Below are positions 10,443 to 23,062 of a DNA stretch of 64,000 nt, piece after piece. The stretch lies in the NCBI GenBank assembly GCA_036674765.1, contig JARVKI010000002.1, positions 930,001-994,000 of the forward strand. The letters run 5' to 3'. This stretch comes from Seiridium cupressi (lineage: Eukaryota > Ascomycota > Sordariomycetes > Amphisphaeriales > Sporocadaceae). The notes beneath the pieces are model-generated. The model ran no database searches. It worked only from the letters and a program-made list of their open reading frames with translations, and had not been told where the DNA came from. A program made the position numbers and the translations under genes. The first letter of the stretch is position 1; each line of letters begins with the position of its first letter.

Positions 10443-11702
10443 ATGAGGTTCAACTCTTTGGCGAGGAGCCTGCTTCAGGTTCCCAGGCGTTCATTCTCGT
10501 CTTCACCACAACGGCTGGATAGTTATGGCTTCATAGGCTTAGGCCAAATGGTATGCCGACTCCCCCATTCCTTCGTACGGGTGTCTTTACTGATTGGTTT
10601 TACAGGGCTACCAAATGGCTAAGAACTTGCAAGCCAAATTACCGCCCAGCGACTCAATCCGAATATTCGACCTAAACAAAGAATCAGCCCAGCGATTAGT
10701 GCAAGAGATGAAGGGTTCGCAAGCTGGCGGTGCTTCTGTCGAGGTGGTCCAGAGTGTGACCGAAGCTGCAAAAGACTCGGTACGTCCCCCACTACCTGCC
10801 CACCTACCCTAAGCCCTGTCAAATGATGAACATGTTGTTCTATCCATGATCTAAGTTGGGATCGGTTCGCCGGTTCTTCCCTGATTACTTCAATACATAA
10901 AGCCAATCCTCTGAAGACACAACTATCAACTCGCCATTTCTTGCCAAATTTTGTCGCGAAACTGGCTGACTGGCGTGTTTAGGATACTGTCATTACATGC
11001 CTGCCCGAGCCATCTCACGTCAAGGCTGTGTTTGCCGAGATTTTGGCACCAAATTTGCCCAAGAAGGACAGAGTATATATCGACTGCTCCACGATCGATC
11101 CGTCTACTTCGCGTGAGGTTGCGGAGCAAGTCGCTTCTGCTGAACAGGGGCAATTTGTGGATGCCCCCATGTCAGGAGGTGTCGTTGGTGCTCGTGCAGG
11201 AACGCTGACATTCATGCTGGGAGCACCTGATGCTCTTGTGCCCAAGCTTGAGGCCATTTTATTGCGAATGGGAAAAGCGGTACATCACTGCGGTATCCAA
11301 GGTACGGGACTGAGTGCAAAGTTGGCCAACAACTATCTGTTAGCCATCAACAACATTGCGACCGCTGAGGCCATGAATCTTGGCATCAGGTGGGGATTGA
11401 AGCCCGAGACGCTAGCAAACATCATCAACGTCAGCACAGGCAGGTGTTGGCCCAGCGAGGTCAACAACCCAGTGAAGGGAGTGCTCGAAACTGCGCCTGC
11501 CAACCGCGACTACTCGGGTGGATTTGGTATCAGCTTGATGAAGAAAGATCTCAAGCTGGCCATTGTCGCTGCAGATGAAGCCAATGCGAAATTGGAGCTT
11601 GGCGGACGAGCGAGAGAAGTATACGAAGAGGCCGAGAAGGTCGAGAACTGCAAAGGCAGGGACTTCTCTGTCATCTATAGATTCATTGGTGGAAAGGAAT
11701 AG
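10443..11702 (+). CDS. 3-hydroxyisobutyrate dehydrogenase, mitochondrial
   Basis: Oxidises 3-hydroxyisobutyrate to methylmalonate semialdehyde with NAD+ in valine breakdown, in the mitochondrial matrix. Exons 10443-10550, 10606-10779 and 10983-11702 give 333 residues. The first about 26 residues (MRFNSLARSLLQVPRRSFSS) are basic and hydroxylated, with RSFSSS fitting the R-x-F-x-x-S cleavage motif. GFIGLGQMGYQMAKNL is the NAD-binding motif, DAPMSGGVVGARAGTL the substrate loop, and KLANNYLLA carries the catalytic lysine. GRCWPSEVNNPVKGV and GGFGISLMKKDL are signatures of true HIBADH. Intron 2 (203 nt) is longer than its neighbours. This paralog is canonical, in contrast to the one at 7347-8354. 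Confidence 0.95.
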
Positions 11703-12720
11703 ACTTCATCCGTCTTTATGTCTATGAGTATGGCTTGTACTCTTCTCGACCGTAGGGCTTATCGCTATCTAGTTACTTCGGTTGGAGTTCCGATCAGACC
11801 AGTGTCAACTGATTTAAATAGCGCTAGAACGTGGCTCTGATGCCACCCGCATGTTAAGCGAGCACACACACTACTCTCGGGTACTTTTCTCTCCGTTGGA
11901 CAAAGGCCCACCTGGCCTAGAGCAAATTTGGTTGTGTACGCAGCTTTGTCGTCCTCAATCTGGCTTCGCCATATTGCTCGAGAGATATCAACTAATCAAG
12001 AAACGTCTATTTGATCTTATAACTAATTGCAGTCAACGCCTTGTAACCCATCGATCTCGACCGTCCTGGCGTCATGGAATCTGATTCTAGGCGCCTTCGA
12101 CGCTAGCAAAGTGCCAAGTGCCTTGCTGACCAACGGCGTCTAGGCCCGAATTATCACCCGAATACGCATTTCTCGGTTGCCCTATTAGGAAATCCATTCG
12201 CTGGGCCTGTGCTGCGACTACGCGACTTGCAGCCCTGCAATGGGGCGAAAGAGTCGCTTGGGTCCTAGAAGTCGAGGTATCGCTTACGTTTTCTATTATG
12301 AGCTCTCCCATTTTGCAACATTCAGGGTGCATCCAACCGAGCACTAAACGATAGTCTACCAGACTTAGTCTCGGTTGCGAAGATGCCGGGACGACTGCTG
12401 ATGTGATCGATAGATAAACTAGAGATCTCGCCCCTTGCGCCCAACAACGTAGTGCGTGGTTTCGAAATTTGGACTTCCAGTCGCCTTCTCATAATTGCGT
12501 CGGTGATCTCATCTCTTCTGCTAGATTGAAGACGACTACCTGTGCCGTATTCTTTTGAACACCAGTGCATTCTGAACTGGGAGCAACTCTTTTTCTCTGC
12601 GACGCTGCGATAGACGATCAACATAATAATACCCTCGAGCGCTTGTGTTAGACAGGCAAATAACCAGGTTCGGGCCCGCTCCATACGAACGCCGCGGCGC
12701 ATCGCCGCACGACCGCCAAA
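11703..12720. other. Intergenic region
   Basis: 3' flank of HIBADH and promoter of the RTA1-like gene. A minus-strand open frame of 140 codons (12322-12744) overlaps the RTA1 start and shows no motif. Nothing else was identified. Confidence 0.4.
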
Positions 12721-13937
12721 ATGTCTACAAACAGCACACATCATTTCAGCACAAAAGACTGCACAGAAGTCAGCGCCCTCTGTCCCGTCGCAGCGACCGT
12801 CCTGGGCTATTATCCCAATCTCGGTGTCAACGCCTTCCTCGCCACCGGCTTTGGAATATGTCTGATCGCACTTATTGTCGTGGGAGCTTGGAAAAGAACA
12901 TGGGGATACTCGGTGGCGCTGATTGCGGGCTGTATACTTGAACTTGCGGGTGCGTATACACTACACCAGAAATCAGGCTGAATAGTTGTCGCGACCAGTC
13001 CCATGTGGCATGAAACTACTTATATACCTTGAGACGATACGTCAATGTATAACATAGCTAACACGAATATTTCTATAGGTTACATAGGCCGCGTGCAACT
13101 GCACTACAATCCATACAACCAGAGCGCCTTCGAGACACAGATCTGCGCCATCATCCTGGCGCCGACGCTGATCTGCATCTCCATCTACCTGACGCTGAAG
13201 CACGTGGTGCTGTCGTTCAACCCGTCGCTCTCGCGCGTGCGGCCGCGCCTGTACCCCATCATCTTCGTGCCGGCCGACGTGTCGTGCCTGGTGCTGCAGG
13301 CCATCGGCGGCGCGCTGGCCGCGTCCGCCGGCTCCGACAACGCCGACCTGCTGCTCACGGGCGACCGCGTTATCATCGTCGGCATCGCCCTGCAGGTCGT
13401 CGTCCTGCTGTCCTTTGGCCTCATGAGCGCCGACTACTTCCGCCGCGCCGGCAGGTGGCTGCGGTCGGGCGAGGCGAGCCCGCAGGCGCGCGAGATGTGG
13501 ACGAGCAAGAACTTCCGCCTCTTCTTCTACGCTGTGCTCGGTGCGTACTGCGGCATCTTCATCCGCTGCATCTACCGTATTGCCGAGATGAGTGGCGGAT
13601 GGGGCAGCACCATCATGCGAGACCAGCCGAGTTTCATCGTGCTAGAGGGCTTGTGAGTTATTCTTCCCCCCGGGCACATGCTAGTGACGAGATAAGCATG
13701 CTAACACGCTTTTCGCACAGTATGATCCTTATCCCAGTCGCTCTCTTGTCAGCATTCCCGCCGGGCTTCTTATTCCCAGCTATGGCAGAGCGCGAGAGCC
13801 AGAGATTCAGGAGGAAGGGCAAGAAGACCAGCGAGAAGAGCGTTGGGGAGGTTGGCGATGCAGGGGTCAAGTCGGGCGATGAGACGCCCGATGCTGCTGA
13901 GGCGGAGCCCAAGAAAGTCGAGCCTGTGAGCGTTTAG
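12721..13937 (+). CDS. RTA1-like seven-helix membrane protein
   Basis: Fungal RTA1/RTM1/RSB1 family proteins sit in the plasma membrane and are linked to sphingoid-base export and drug resistance. Exons 12721-12949, 13079-13652 and 13721-13937 give 339 residues. About seven hydrophobic segments are visible from residue 38 onward. The family core is clear: YIGR after the third segment, QICAIILAPTLICISIYLTL, PRLYPIIFVPADVSCLVLQAIGGALA, and FRLFFYAVLGAYCGIFIRCIYRIAEMSGG. The last exon ends in a charged tail (about 45 residues, KK/EE rich) that should be cytosolic. Exon 2 has GC-rich third positions, unlike the flanks, but stays within the range of a highly biased gene. Confidence 0.93.
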
Positions 13938-14261
13938 ATCGATGGGCAAGACCCGATTACTATTTGAGATTTTTGCATAGATTCCAGTACTTCCTAGCGT
14001 TATAGATACCATGAAGACGGCCCTGGAAAGAGGCATTTTATACGTCAGCCAAGTTTCTCTTGGATAAATCCAGTACATGTCCTGATAGCAAGTCTTTCAT
14101 TACACGGTACGCTGTGCGGTTGCTACCACTTACCGGTCAATATTCCAGGTTAAATAGTATCGTTGCTCCAAACTTGAATGCTCAGGTTAGTGTATTGAAG
14201 GCGTATCGGGGAACCCTGTAAATGCTCGGATTTTGCCCTTTCGCTAATGCTGTTTCTAATG
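13938..14261. other. Convergent 3' spacer
   Basis: AT-rich 3' flanks of the convergent RTA1-like and AP-3 beta genes. No feature seen. Confidence 0.45.
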
Positions 14262-16663
14262 CTATCCATCTTTGACAAGCCTGGCAGACTCGTCGCCTTC
14301 TTCTTCTTCTTCTTCTTCTTCATCTTCGTCACTATCTTCTTCATCGTCGTCTTCCTCCTCTTCTTCTTCTTCTTCTTCCTCCTCCTCCTCTTCGGACTCT
14401 TCCTCTTCACTTTCCTCCTCACTCTCTTCTTCCTCTTCCTCACCTCCGGACTCAGCGAGCCAGTCATCCAAGGTCTTGGCGCCTGTACCTTCGCCATTGC
14501 CATTGCTTCTACCAGGTATCGTGCTTTTCGGGGCTTCATCAAGCTGCTGCGAAGCCGATATAGTCCTTTTCTCCTCGCCGTACTCGTTTCTGACGCCGTC
14601 TTGAGCACGCAATGCTGGATCAGGTTCTCTACCCTCCTCGACCCAGTCGGGTAGGGGCTCGTATCCGCGTAGACCATGGACGCCACCTCCACCGGCTAGT
14701 ACAAGCGCTGAAGATCCAAGTACAAATCCTTTTCGCGTCTCCGACGGGCTCGGTGCCTGAGGGGCAGGCTTAGGCGCAAGAAGCATGAGCGTTGCAAGTT
14801 GGGGGACAGCTACCAAGGCTTTATAGAGCCGTGTGCGGTCGCGTAGATCATATGACGTATCGTAGCGGGCGAATAAAAGAACATAATTCCATAGGCGGGC
14901 TATCACATGGTCTTCTGAGGTCGGAGGTGGTAACTCGCCATTTTCAGGCTTGTTAGCCTCCGCCTCTCGATTCATGTGGTGCAGGTAAACCTTCGCCGCC
15001 AAGAGGACAATCTGCCCTTTGGCGACCTCGGATTCGTTTGCGAAGTCTTTCAACAAGATACGAACGACATCCGCTGCGATATTGTCCTCGCCGTTGATAC
15101 CAGCAAACTCGCCAACCAGCCAGATGATGGTTGCTCGCGCATGCGGATCGGTGGCGGAGTCCAGGTTCTTGGCTAGTCGTATGACCGTGCTCGTGTGCGC
15201 TTCAGGGTCTTGCTGAATCAAGTGCCGTATTACAGTCAACGATTCTGCTGCAAGTGTCCCATCGAGACTTGTTATTTGGCTGAGAAGCAGTCGCATGCAT
15301 CTCGGCGCTGTGCTTGGGTCAGTCTGTGCGCATCGTCCAATAGCCCTGACAGCGTCGCGCACAAGTGCTTTGTTCGTGCCGCGTGAGAAGTGCTCGAGTT
15401 CGCTCAAAATCAAGCTCTTAGTATGGATAGGACTATGCGGGAAAATGAGAGCAAGAATCTCGAGCTTGAGTTCCCATACTGCTGCTGTGTCCGTAGCACG
15501 GACCAGGAAATGTGAAGAATACTTGACGAAGGAAGATGGGTGCGCCAGACAGACCGATACAATGTTGTATAGAGCCACCTCTTCGATGTCCTGTGCAGAT
15601 CGTAGCAGCGCCACCAAGGGGCCGACAGAGAGCTTGATATACTCCGGGGTCCCGATGCCGGCATAACAGCGAGCCACTGCTATTACCACACCGGAATTGC
15701 GACTTTGCAGCAGGGGCTTGATTGAGTTCAGAAGCAAGACGAGATCCGGATCCAATACTATGGTTTTCTCGGTCTCCCCCGCGGTTTCTGTCAGTCCATC
15801 CCCGTAGAAATCTTGCAAATCAGCCGCTTTGTCTTTAGTACTTGCATTCCTTGTCCGCCTCGGAAAGCACTTGCGCGCATAGACGGTCATCAGGCGTAAG
15901 GCAGACATCTGGCTCCACTCATCCATGTCAACGATCTTCTTAACCAGCGCTCTGTAGTGCTTATGTATGAGATCCAAGCGCTCGGGGCAAATCTCCAAGA
16001 ATGCTGTAACGGCGGCGCCCGCGACGAAATATTGCTTGTCACCTAGCAGCGTGGTCAGGTATTCGAGGAGCTGGGGTAGAGTGTTTGGTTCCAGGCGATA
16101 GCACTTTGGAATGGCGAGAGCAGCTGCCTTGCGTACATGTGGCGACATGTCTCCCACGCCTTTCTTGATCGCCAACGAGACAATCTGACTAATGACTGGC
16201 ACTCGAATACCGCTCATGGTCCGTAGCGCCAGGGCACGCACCTGCGGGTTCGAATCGGACAGGGACTTCTGGATAGTGTTTATGGATAGCAGTGCAAGGT
16301 CTGGCTCCTGCTCAGCATGGTGAATCAGGTAGATATACACCAGCTTCTTGATCTCGAGGTTCGGCGAGGCAACATTCTTGACCACGGAGGAGAAGAAGGG
16401 GAGAGTACGCTGCTGGCGGTACATCATGGATATGACGCGGCGCAGGCCGTCGAGCACTTCACGCTCATTGCGACTATCGACGAGCTTCTTCAGCTGGGCT
16501 GTAGGGAGTGATTTCGTGGTCGTCCGCGTGCTGCGAGCTGCTTGGGCCGCATCGAGTGTGAGTTCTCGAGCTGGTGGGCTGTTAGCAACGGTGCGCTGAC
16601 AAAGTTGAGATCAATAGCCGTACCATTCTCCAGCAGAGTTGATATCCGTGATATCGACTCCAT
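14262..16663 (-). CDS. APL6: AP-3 adaptor complex beta subunit
   Basis: Large beta subunit of AP-3, which sorts cargo from the Golgi/endosome to the vacuole. A first exon of 40 nt (16663-16624, MESISRISTLLEN) is joined over a 53-nt intron to 16570-14262, giving 782 residues. The junction restores the conserved NARELTLDAAQAAR. The adaptin N-terminal solenoid follows: SRNEREVLDGLRRVISMMYR, VVKNVASPNLEIKKLVYIYLIHHAEQEPDLALLSIN split across repeats, and ALRTMSGIRV. From about residue 690 the tail is almost pure Glu/Asp/Ser (SEEEEEEEEEEEEDDDEE type), the hinge of AP-3 beta. No ear domain follows; the protein stops after ESARLVKDG, as in other fungal AP-3 beta proteins. It ends tail to tail with the RTA1 gene. 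Confidence 0.94.
14298..14452. repeat. Imperfect CTT/CTC trinucleotide tract (codes the acidic tail of AP-3 beta)
   Basis: On the plus strand this is a long pyrimidine tract of CTT, CTC and CCT units with a few interruptions. Read on the minus strand it encodes runs of Glu with Asp and Ser. Slippage could change tail length between strains. Confidence 0.9.
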
Positions 16664-19600
16664 CTCTCCTGCTGAGACGCGCAGCCCAGCGCGCAAAGCT
16701 AAACGTATGCGTGGGTGAATAGGTTGAGGTGTGACGTCGGTGAGTGCCCGCCGCAGCGTTGCGAGCTTTGGCGGGGCATTTTTTAGTGCAGTTGAAATTC
16801 GGGTGTCACGGTCGAGGCTTCCGTCTTTGGGATTCAACTGCCCCGCCGTCAGCAGACTATCTGCTCCGCTAATTAGAACCTTGCTTTTGGTTTAATTTTT
16901 TTTTCTTACTAATTAAGAGGCCATCGAACCTCGCCGCTATCGCTCGCATAGTATAACGATTGCACCTGTCAGCGCAGCCGCATCATATAGTCCGCCGCCT
17001 TGCCAAAGCCGCCCAGGTGGGGCTTCATCATATCATCAAGCGTCTGGCGTGTGGATGACAGTTGAAAAGAGCATGAACAAGTGGTTGACCTGGATGTTCA
17101 TCTTGAAAGACAACAGAGCTGCTTGACAGTTAGGTTTGATAGCGATGTATTATGGTTATCGATCGTTGTGTGTAGAAGGAATTTGATTTATATCGACACG
17201 TGAAATGCCGCTGCTTTTGGGAGCACCTTATATCAATCATTGCAAAAGCTCAGCACAACATTCATTATGTCTATCAAAGAACGAGGAAACAGAAAAAAGA
17301 AGACAATTCAAAGTTATACTTTCTGCATCTCCTCCTTTATGCATGCCTTCCTTATCATACCATCTTTGGTGGTGGTATTTGTTGGGGCCGTGCTTCCTGT
17401 GCCTTGTCTGCTATAATTCTACCATCATCGCCGTGTGACCCATGGCCACAACCCGAGATTTGTAGCAACAGGAGATACGGTAATATCAAACCAGACGACA
17501 GCAGCACAGTGTCCCTTGTGGGATTGCCTGTCATGGCCAGGCCTTCGTAGTTAAAATTCTTGAGGTTATGTTTCGTGTGACCATATCTCCTGAAGTCGCA
17601 TGTCTTGGACAGGCTGCTTGTGGAAGTGTCCCCTACAATCGTGGACAGTAATCTATGGTTTGATCATGATATAAGCATATCTATCATGCTTCTACCTCCT
17701 TTAATTTAGTACTGACCATATCGAATTTTGACGGCTTAGATGGGTTGTCGTAGACAGCCTTGATGTGACCAAGATGAAGGTACTTTATGATAATGCTGAG
17801 CTCAGGAAACACTCCATCGATAGTTCTGACAGACCGGAGTAGATAAAATTTTGGTTGAATGGACGGCCGTTCTCCAATTTAGACCGTACATATCGTCATG
17901 CTTGTAATCAATCAGTAGCGTGTTCCCTGGACTTCGCTACCAAGGTCACCACGAAAGCTTGGCATTATTATGTAAGTGAGTTGATTGAGAAGATTTCGAC
18001 TTTCAATCGCGATCTTCATGGTTCAACAAGAATGAGAGACAGCCGGTCGAATAGCGCATCGTATGCGCCGATTAAAAAGCCATTCTTCTTGATTATCAAC
18101 AAGAACCACATTGCAAAGTTGGCAATACGAAAACACATAGAAAGCATCAAAAACCTTTCGGTACATTTCATTCACGGCCACTATATCTTGCGCATGGACG
18201 GTATGCTTAATTAATATTTGACATCGATGGCATTAAAGTAATCATCTCAAAACTTCAATTTTTGAGCCAATCAAGCTGACATCACTTAACAGTGCTTTTA
18301 ATATTGCATTGCTTCTTCACGGATCTCATCTACACATATCGGACGTAATTTCGACGCTCAAGTATCCTTTTCTATCTTCATTCCTGCAAACGTCACCCCA
18401 CAACCGTCGGCGCTGGTATATTTACCGCACTACATACGACAATAAGAAGCTATAGCAAGATTATCTAGTTTACCTTCGTGGAGGGTTCCTCACCTACCTA
18501 ACACCGGAGTCCTTCGCGAGTCCTAAAGAGTGTTCCTCCAATCGGCCTTTTGAGCTGCTTCCGAGGGAGGATCCAAGCCTGAGAGGCAAAACAATACGAC
18601 AGGCTGGTGAAATGTTTTACGGATGGGCAAAGGCGCAAGCGGATCACAATACTTTTCCAAGTTTGGAACACGCATACTAAAACCTGTAGTCGACTTGGTA
18701 TCTTGATTTGCCTTTACGATCTTTTCAATGATATGAACCACTTTTGGGACATAGAATTTAGGCTCCCGCCTGCCGTGGTAAAAATTCCTTGAAGAGAGAG
18801 AAGGGTCAATATGAAGGGGTATCTGCGGAGCCCATGGAATCTAGGTACGGTAAAGATGGCATTCAGATTCCATGGGAAGTTCGCATGGTTGATGCTGTTC
18901 AAGCTGCCAAATTGGTGACTTGGCAGATGGCCCGTGGTTACGTTAGTAGGAGGGCGCTGATGGCGCAATGAAGTCACAACACAATTGATATCAAGGTATC
19001 AGCAGAGGTTTTCTGTTACACTTATTGCCTAAATCTTAGAGATCATACAAGTGCTTTGGCCCTTGGGGGGGGGACAGTAACCATGAGCTCCGAATATACG
19101 CGGAGCCTCGGTCTTTTTTCATGCGGTTCTCTAGTTTTTTCTGCAGTTTGGATGTGTAACCCGTTATCTTTGTTGTCGGTATTTTGGTATGAAACAAATT
19201 GATTTCCCGCTGCAGATCCCCCAATGACCTGCAGCGCCCTTTCCAACGTAATGACATTACCCCTCGTCATATTATTGATAATCCCAGTTAGGCGATTTGG
19301 CTCCTTCTCATTGAATTTTTTTCGGACCGGACAAGAGAGTAAATGGTGGCACAAATCAGCCGACATCTAATATGCGAGTGTCAAGCTGTCCAACAATATA
19401 TCAACTTTCGAAGCTTCGCGATTGTCTCCGCCCCACCATTCCGCGAGCGGTATTCGACATTAACATGCTGTTCGATACATGGCATGAGCTGCAGCTAGAG
19501 GACACTGTTGTTAACAGCTGATTCTGACAAGCAGATCCATATCTTACCACGTTGACTTGTTGGTGTGATGTGATGGTGTAAACGTCATGTCGCAACTACT

Positions 19601-20758
19601 CATTTTGAGTCAAATTCGATTTCGACGAGGAGGAGAGTGTAGGTTCGGACCTCGATTTCGAATTCAGGCCCGAGTTGCTTTTGGACAGCAAGATTCAGCT
19701 CCTTCGAACTTGCCACGTACTTCGAGCTAATCTGCGTTGTCACGGGGGATTTTCTACCCCTTATTGGGAAACGAGGAATAAACTTCGACATCAGTGCCAT
19801 TGAATTGGCTTTGACCAAACTTCAAGTAAGGCACTTGGTGTGTATTGATGCCGCTGGGCCTGGTGGTTAAAAAATTTGGAGACACCACTCCATTGAAAAG
19901 CTCTATGTGCGCTCCATGGTAACACTTAAACGGGGCTGTCACTCACCGAAAATGAAACAAGAGCTAGCCCCCACCATCCATCCTGCAAAGGAGCTGCGCT
20001 TATGGAAGTCGAAATACTACCTACGTAAAGGGGCTAACCAGTTCCGACATCTATGAGAATCTGCCCTGAAACATTCGAGCTTATCTATTGGCAGGCTTTC
20101 TTACGTAGCACTCAGAAGATCTATTGGATACCATACGCATCAAAAGTCGGCTGGCATGGTTAGAAACGGCCGAAGCACCATCCCAGGACGTTGAGGGAGC
20201 TTTTGGAGATATCCGGACTTCCCTCAACAGCCTTGTCATCACTCACATCCCAAATGATCAGGTTCTGCCTTCTTGGAGTTCTTAGAGAAGGCAGTGCTGC
20301 TTCGGTGTGTATATATGACATGACGAGGCGTTCTCTAACCTGAAGCTAGTCAGGCCCTCACTCGGACAATGATAGGACATAGCCTATATTAGATAGTTTG
20401 CAGTCTGCACATTTGTCGTGCGAGCCGACATTCGGATTTACCACAAGTCACAGTGTTTCAACACCGGATTCCAGAGAGGTTGAGCACACGCCTAATAAAA
20501 TCGGCCAGTGTCTAATTCTTCCAGGCTGAGACTCCTTTTCGTGTGATTGATCTCCAATAGAGTTATTCGACCAAGCCAGGCAAGGCTTTTGACGCATATT
20601 TGAAGCGGAATTTCTAGTGACGTTCCACCCACGAGCAAACCAAAATTGGCTATGATTTCAGGTTCGATCCCACAAGGATCGACAATCGAAGCGCTAGAAC
20701 AAGTTCATCCCAGCCAGGCACATTGGAGTACGCAGCTTTCTCGTGCCGGGGCCAGTGA
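16664..20758. other. Gene-poor, AT-rich region
   Basis: The first 200-300 bases are the AP-3 beta promoter. I found no convincing gene in the rest. Short open frames (for example 17855-18214 + and 18714-18977 -) lack family motifs and splice partners. A 58-codon open stretch at 20109-20285 (+), bounded by an AG acceptor-like sequence, reads DLLDTIRIKSRLAWLETAEA and could be an exon or relic linked to the kinase gene to its right. A G7 run occurs near 19066. Confidence 0.4.
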
Positions 20759-21013
20759 GGGAAGCAGTTCACACTTCTTTTCTCCACATCATCCCAGTCA
20801 GCATTGTTGGTACCCAGTGAAATTGATATTGAATCAATTAAACACAGCCCACAGTCATCAAATCGAGGTTCATTTTGGCAACTTCCCTTCTCCAGCCCTG
20901 CTATTTCATCATCCCCAATCATAGACCTAGGTCAAGCCTTGCGAGATGCGCGGCAGGAAGCCCCTAGCGGTCATGGCCGGACATACATCTCGGTCGACAA
21001 GCAGGATGAAATC

Positions 21014-22958
21014 ATGACTAAAGACAACATCTCCAAAGCCATAAGTTCTATGTCAACATTCTTGGATGGCTTGATCGAACAGGATGTAGTGGACCACATC
21101 TATTCATCTCACCCCTACACCAATCCCTCGACAGGAAACGTAATCTCGACGTCGCGACGGAAGCTGTTCGCCATTCTCATCATGCTCGGTATACCGGATA
21201 GGATCGGCCTATTCATAAAGGAAAACATCTGGGATATTCATCTTCCTTTTCAGAAGAATTCTGTCACCAGAGAATGGGAGTCGCACGGCCCTGGTGGCAC
21301 TATGAAAGGCTTAGTGGTTCCGTGCTTTAACGACGATGCTTGGCAGATACCTTTGGTAGACCTGTTTGACACGTACCAATGGTATATGCTCGCACCTGTC
21401 TTTGATATGCATCATCCGACCATGATGCATTACCTACTACATGAGAACACTCCCCTTCCATTCATTAGATACAGCCTTAATGAAGCAGTGGTCATCAATG
21501 GAGGATTTGGAGAAGTGCGGAAAGTCATGATCCACCCAGCGCATCACAATTTACAGGTGAGACACCATGGACCATTGCTTGCCCTCAGGCTGACTTAGCT
21601 ATAGTCCAAAGATTCTTATTTCGCCGTGAAGCGGGTGCGAATCGGAACCGAACTCGAGGTTGATCGCGAAGTTGAAACGTTGAGACTATTTCGCAACTTG
21701 GACGATCCCTATCTTATTAAATTACTCACCACATACCACGACGGAGAGCACCTTAACTTGGTTTTCCCATGGGCGGACAGCAACCTTCGGGAGTATTGGC
21801 AGCATGAACCAAGGATAAGGCAAGACTACACCCGTACTTTGTGGATTGCAGAACAGTGTCTTGGGATCGCTGAGGCGGTACGCAAGATACACTATAACGA
21901 ATTCATGGCGGCAAGTAACTGTAGAACTGGGGCCAGCATTCTGAAAGGAAGGCACGGCGATATCAAGCCGGATAATATCTTGTGTTTCTCGCCGAGAGAA
22001 AAGTGCAGCTCCCCAGGCCATGGACTACTGGTCTTGTCGGACTTTGGGCTCGCTAAATTCCACCATGCGCACTCCGCACAGCGAAAGTACAATCATGATC
22101 TGGCCCATACTGCCACATACCGTGCCCCTGAGTTCGACCTCAATAGACACGTCTCACCATCGTGGGACACGTGGACTTTAGGTTGTGTTTACCTCGAGTT
22201 CATCATATGGTACCTGCAAGGTTGGAATGCTGTGGACCTGTTCGCAGTACAACGTCTGAAATACGATTTATCGTTTTATGCGCAAGAGGACACGTACTTC
22301 ACCCTTGAAAAGCGGTCAAGATTTGGAGCGTACCGAAAGATTCCTGTAATAAAGGTGAGTTGGCCGCATGTACTGGCGGATTTATAATGTGCGTAATCGA
22401 TTCTAACATCCGCGGCAGAAAGTCAAAGAACTCCACGGGCACCCAAGTTGCACCGAGTTTATCCATGATTTCTTAGATCTCATCTCGATGGGCATGCTTC
22501 GCATTCGACCTGATATGCGCTTTGACTGTGCGGTAGTTGTCCAGAGGATGCAACAAATGCTGGAAAGATGCAGAACAAATCAAGCATACTGCACCGAAGC
22601 AACACCCAAAACTTTTGTGACAAGAGTCACTAATGAGTCTGACAAGAGCCCACATCTATCCAGGATTTCCGAGGTGATAAAGGCCTATCGAGAAGACAAA
22701 GCAAGAGCCCTAATCCAGAACAACGTGTCAGCCGCCGTTTCTGCTGCTGCAGCGGCGAATTCGGAGGACGTGTACAAACAATCAAACCAAAAGATAAGCA
22801 CATCAGTATCGAGGGATACTGCTCCATCAATCGCTACCGCGAAAGTTGATGCGGTTCCTTCCAGAGACACGGAAACTCGTCAGCCGGAGAAGGAGAAGGA
22901 CAAGAACAAGTCCGTGAGGGGCAAGTGGTATCAAGCCATTTTCGCATGCTGCTTTTAG
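21014..22958 (+). CDS. Orphan fungal Ser/Thr protein kinase 1
   Basis: Exons 21014-21556, 21605-22354 and 22419-22958 give 610 residues from the first ATG. The frame is open back to 20759 with no ATG, so a 5' exon may be missing from this model. Residues about 1-160 are an N-terminal module (RRKLFAILIMLGIPDRIGLFI, DTYQWYMLAPVF) seen before kinase domains in many fungal orphan kinases. The kinase domain is complete: glycine loop NGGFGEVRKV, lysine FAVKRV, catalytic loop HGDIKPDNIL, DFGLAKF, APEF and the DTWTLGCVYLEF helix. It should be active. After it come an Ala/Ser-rich linker and a basic end KSVRGKWYQAIFACCF, whose paired cysteines might be lipid-modified (inference). Such kinases are expanded in plant-associated fungi and substrates are unknown. 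It faces kinase 2 tail to tail 104 bases away. Confidence 0.87.
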
Positions 22959-23062
22959 CTGCGTAACAATTGCATGTACTAGACTGGTAATGGAAAAAAC
23001 CAAATTTCGAGTGCTTGAATGCATGACTATGTGCCCGCGGAATCCAACAATGATATCGAAAA

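Noticed and set aside
13284..13937. Second frame of 217 codons within RTA1 exon 2
   Set aside because: The real frame has RTA1 motifs and membrane segments; the other is Arg/Pro/His-rich text typical of a shifted GC-rich exon.
14272..14604. Plus-strand frames of nearly pure Ser, or Phe and Leu, over the AP-3 beta tail
   Set aside because: They are shadows of the trinucleotide tract that encodes the acidic tail.
20655..20680. GGTTCGATCCC stretch resembling a tRNA T-arm
   Set aside because: Only two or three of five stem pairs form, and no A box or acceptor stem is found.
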